A stretch of DNA of 38,758 nucleotides from contig CAMWRV010000026.1 in the NCBI GenBank assembly GCA_947176745.1, positions 1 through 38,758 of the forward strand. Reading direction: 5' to 3'. Both the position numbers and the translations under genes were made by a program. Below are positions 36,405-38,758 of the stretch, in pieces (within the stretch, counting starts at the first letter, position 1; the number at the start of each line of letters is the position of its first letter). This DNA is from an uncultured Muribaculaceae bacterium. GTDB taxonomy: Bacteria; Bacteroidota; Bacteroidia; Bacteroidales; Muribaculaceae. The notes beneath the pieces are model-generated. The model did not search any database. It worked only from the letters and a program-made list of their open reading frames with translations, and was not told the DNA's origin.

Positions 36405-38758
36405 ATGAAATTCAAAGCTATAGACACCATCGTGAAACGCAGTCTGTGGGGAGCCGCCCTCCTGGCGGGAGCCGGAGTCTTCACCCTGACGGCAGGCAAC
36501 ACCGGCGAGGCCACTCTCGACCGGCTTGAGATCAAGGTCGGAGGAACCAATGTGCTGCCCGACTTCAATCCTGCGACCAAGACATATGAGATCGAGCTTG
36601 ACGAGAACGCGGCCACTCTCGCCACTTTCTCTGCCGCTCCATCGTCGAAAAACGCCGTGGTCGACATCGACATCAACGGCAAGACCTACACCAACCACAC
36701 TCTCGGCAGCCTCCAGGGGGGCGAGAACGTGATCACCTATACGGTCAGAAACGGTTCGGAGACGGAGACATACACCATAAAGCTCAAGACTCCCGAAAGC
36801 GTCCGTCAGGAATACTTCACGTGGAAGAACGCCAACATATACTTCGTGCTGACCGACCGTTTCAACAACGGCGACACATCGAATGACGAAAGCTACCACC
36901 GTCACCGCACTGCCGGAGGCAGCGACGTGGGCACATTCCACGGCGGCGACATCAAGGGTCTGACCGAGAAACTCGACTACCTCGACAAACTCGGCGTCAA
37001 CGCCATCTGGATCACCGCTCCCTACGAGCAGATGCACGGATGGACCGGCGGCAAGGATGACGCGTTCGCCCATTATGCCTTCCACGGCTACTACACTCTC
37101 GACTGGACATATATGGACCGCAACATGGGCACCATCGAGGAGATGCGCCAGTTTGTGACCGAAGCGCACCGCCGCGGCATCCGCGTCGTGATGGACATCG
37201 TGCTCAACCACACCGGTTACTGCACGCTCGACGACTGTGTGGACTACGACTTCGGCAATTTCAACGGCACCCCCGTGGCCGGCTGGCTTCCCTCTGACGG
37301 CAAATTCACCATGTGGGGCGACGGCGCCGTGTCATTCAACGCCGACACCCAGGGAAAATGGGGCAACTGGTGGGGACCGTGGGTACGCGCCTTCGGTGAC
37401 CGCGCGTGGGGCACCCAGGCCGGATATGTGGTTCCCGGCGGCGACGACAAGACTCTTTCACTCTCGGGTCTGCCCGATGTCGTGACAGAACGCACGCAGA
37501 GTGTAACCATACCGCCGTTCCTGCGCAAGAAATGGGACAGCGAGACCGGCGGCGACTACGACAACTACCGTCTGCCCAACGCCGAGGCCTGGAGAGCCGA
37601 CGGCAAAGGCGCGCCGGCCGATTATATCATCAACTGGCTCGCCGCATGGGTAGAGTATTTCGGAATCGACGGTTTCCGCTGCGATACCGCAAAGCATGTG
37701 GAGCTTTCGAGATGGAACCAGCTCAAAAACACCTGTAAGGAGGCGCTTGCCAAATGGCGTGCCAGCGACCGCGCCGATGAATACGCGAAAGACTGGACCG
37801 ACGATTTCTGGATGACCGGCGAATGCTTCGGCTGGCAGCACGGCGACACCGGATATTTCACCCAGGGTGGCTTCGACTCGATGATCAACTTCGCATTCAA
37901 CAGCTCTGAAGGCAGCTCAGGCCGCACTCCCACCGTAGATGACTGGTCATATTATTCAAGCTTCTGCAACGGATCGAACGGCCGCCAGGTGCTCAACTAC
38001 GTGTCGAGCCACGACACCGGCCTGCACCGTCCCGGCGATCAGAAAAACGTGGCCACGATGCTTCTTCTCTGCCCCGGCGGAGCGCAGATCTATTACGGCG
38101 ACGAGACATCGCGTCCGGTGGTAGACGGCAAAGGCGACGCCGGCATGGCCACACGCGGCGATTTCAACTGGGACGCCGAAGACAACGAGGTCAACATCCA
38201 CTGGCAGAAGATCGGCCAGTTCCGCCGCCGCAACCCGGCTGTGGGCGCAGGCACGCAGACTGCTCTTGGCGACAACACCTACGGACGCAAATTCTCTGAG
38301 AACGGCTTCAGCAACGCTGTCGTGATCCGTCTCAACACCACTGCCGGACAGACATATACCGTCACGACAGGCGACCATTTCGCCGACGGCACACGCGTGA
38401 TGGACGGCTATGACATGTCGAACACCGCCACCGTGTCGGGTGGAAAAGTCACTATGACCGCGTCAGGTCCGGTGCTTCTCATCGAGGAGTACGGCACATC
38501 GACCGGCCCGGTTCCTCCTGTTCCTCCCACACCGCAGAAACCCGCCATCAGCGCTTCTCCTGCCGACGGCGCCACATTTACCGACAAGATCACCGTGACA
38601 CTCTCGTCGACTCCCGCAGCCGACATATACTACACGACCGACGGCACCGAGCCTTCGGCAGCATCGGCACGTTATTCCTCGCCTCTGGTCTTCACCGAGA
38701 CTACAGTGCTCAAGGCATATGCGGCCAACGAGGCAGGATCGACAGTGAAGACTTTCAC
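36405..38758 (+). CDS. MalS-like GH13 alpha-amylase, secreted (3' end outside window)
   Basis: The frame is open to the window edge (784 codons seen). A signal-like segment (GAALLAGAGVFTLTAG) precedes a cadherin-like beta-sandwich (about 35-130). The GH13 barrel runs from about 140 to 620: DRFNNGD, the MalS-type EQMHGWTGG and HGYYTLDWTYMDRNMG, then MDIVLNHTGY. Catalytic residues fall at Asp427 (GFRCDTAKH), Glu473 (MTGECFG) and Asp537 (SSHDT). A C-terminal beta domain follows, then a chitobiase-C/FN3-associated domain (about 720-784; YYTTDGTEPSA) after a short Pro-Val linker. The family hydrolyses alpha-1,4-glucans. It follows the GLUG cargo by nine bases. Whether it carries a T9SS tail is hidden by the edge. 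Confidence 0.92.
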   Translation, partial: MKFKAIDTIVKRSLWGAALLAGAGVFTLTAGNTGEATLDRLEIKVGGTNVLPDFNPATKTYEIELDENAATLATFSAAPSSKNAVVDIDINGKTYTNHTLGSLQGGENVITYTVRNGSETETYTIKLKTPESVRQEYFTWKNANIYFVLTDRFNNGDTSNDESYHRHRTAGGSDVGTFHGGDIKGLTEKLDYLDKLGVNAIWITAPYEQMHGWTGGKDDAFAHYAFHGYYTLDWTYMDRNMGTIEEMRQFVTEAHRRGIRVVMDIVLNHTGYCTLDDCVDYDFGNFNGTPVAGWLPSDGKFTMWGDGAVSFNADTQGKWGNWWGPWVRAFGDRAWGTQAGYVVPGGDDKTLSLSGLPDVVTERTQSVTIPPFLRKKWDSETGGDYDNYRLPNAEAWRADGKGAPADYIINWLAAWVEYFGIDGFRCDTAKHVELSRWNQLKNTCKEALAKWRASDRADEYAKDWTDDFWMTGECFGWQHGDTGYFTQGGFDSMINFAFNSSEGSSGRTPTVDDWSYYSSFCNGSNGRQVLNYVSSHDTGLHRPGDQKNVATMLLLCPGGAQIYYGDETSRPVVDGKGDAGMATRGDFNWDAEDNEVNIHWQKIGQFRRRNPAVGAGTQTALGDNTYGRKFSENGFSNAVVIRLNTTAGQTYTVTTGDHFADGTRVMDGYDMSNTATVSGGKVTMTASGPVLLIEEYGTSTGPVPPVPPTPQKPAISASPADGATFTDKITVTLSSTPAADIYYTTDGTEPSAASARYSSPLVFTETTVLKAYAANEAGSTVKTF

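Noticed and set aside
36399..37211. 270-codon minus-strand frame opposite the amylase
   Set aside because: The plus-strand GH13 reading has all catalytic residues; the minus frame has no domain.

Overview
The window reads as a chromosomal segment of a gut-type Bacteroidales bacterium, most likely Muribaculaceae or a close relative (inference). The supporting signs are several predicted surface proteins with type IX secretion (T9SS, Por) C-terminal sorting domains, the Bacteroidetes promoter pattern TTTG-N19/20-TAnnTTTG found several times, AraC-type regulators including a TPR/membrane/AraC fusion, a BspA-like leucine-rich repeat protein, and Bacteroidetes-type TamA/TamB, TypA, L21/L27 and S15. 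There is no sign of a phage, plasmid, insertion sequence or CRISPR array.

Layout. Positions 1-1582 (minus) hold most of a TPR-transmembrane-AraC regulator cut by the window edge. Positions 1833-5760 (plus) hold a large secreted adhesin-like T9SS cargo split by a +1 frameshift near 2806-2830. A minus-strand housekeeping block follows: typA (5852-7651), a small membrane protein (7785-8117), tamA (8130-10445) and tamB (10442-15358), then rpmA and rplU (15543-16143). Divergent from these is rpsO (16393-16668), which has an overlapping divergent promoter and a structured leader. Two T9SS cargos follow on the plus strand: a very large FN3/adhesin protein (16972-20322) and an Omp28-like protein with a CxxC motif (20390-22213). 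Next come a 30-bp perfect inverted repeat and two tandem tRNA-Asn genes (minus).

Positions 23034-29848 form an accessory cluster: a TonB-receptor-like outer membrane barrel, a subtype B tannase lipoprotein, an AraC regulator, a small membrane protein and an OFA-type MFS transporter. Together they may sense, hydrolyse and transport galloyl esters or related phenolics (inference). A BspA-like LRR T9SS cargo (29932-32085), a YczE/YitT-like membrane protein and a DHA2-type drug exporter are on the minus strand. The window ends with a two-gene plus-strand unit: a GLUG-repeat T9SS cargo (34767-36395) and a MalS-like GH13 alpha-amylase (36405 to the window edge), suggesting surface starch handling.

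No clearly new multi-gene system stands out. The items most worth a second look are the rpsO leader, which can be drawn as a three-way junction, the interleaved rplU/rpsO promoters, the frameshifted adhesin, the long intergenic inverted repeat, and the tannase neighbourhood.
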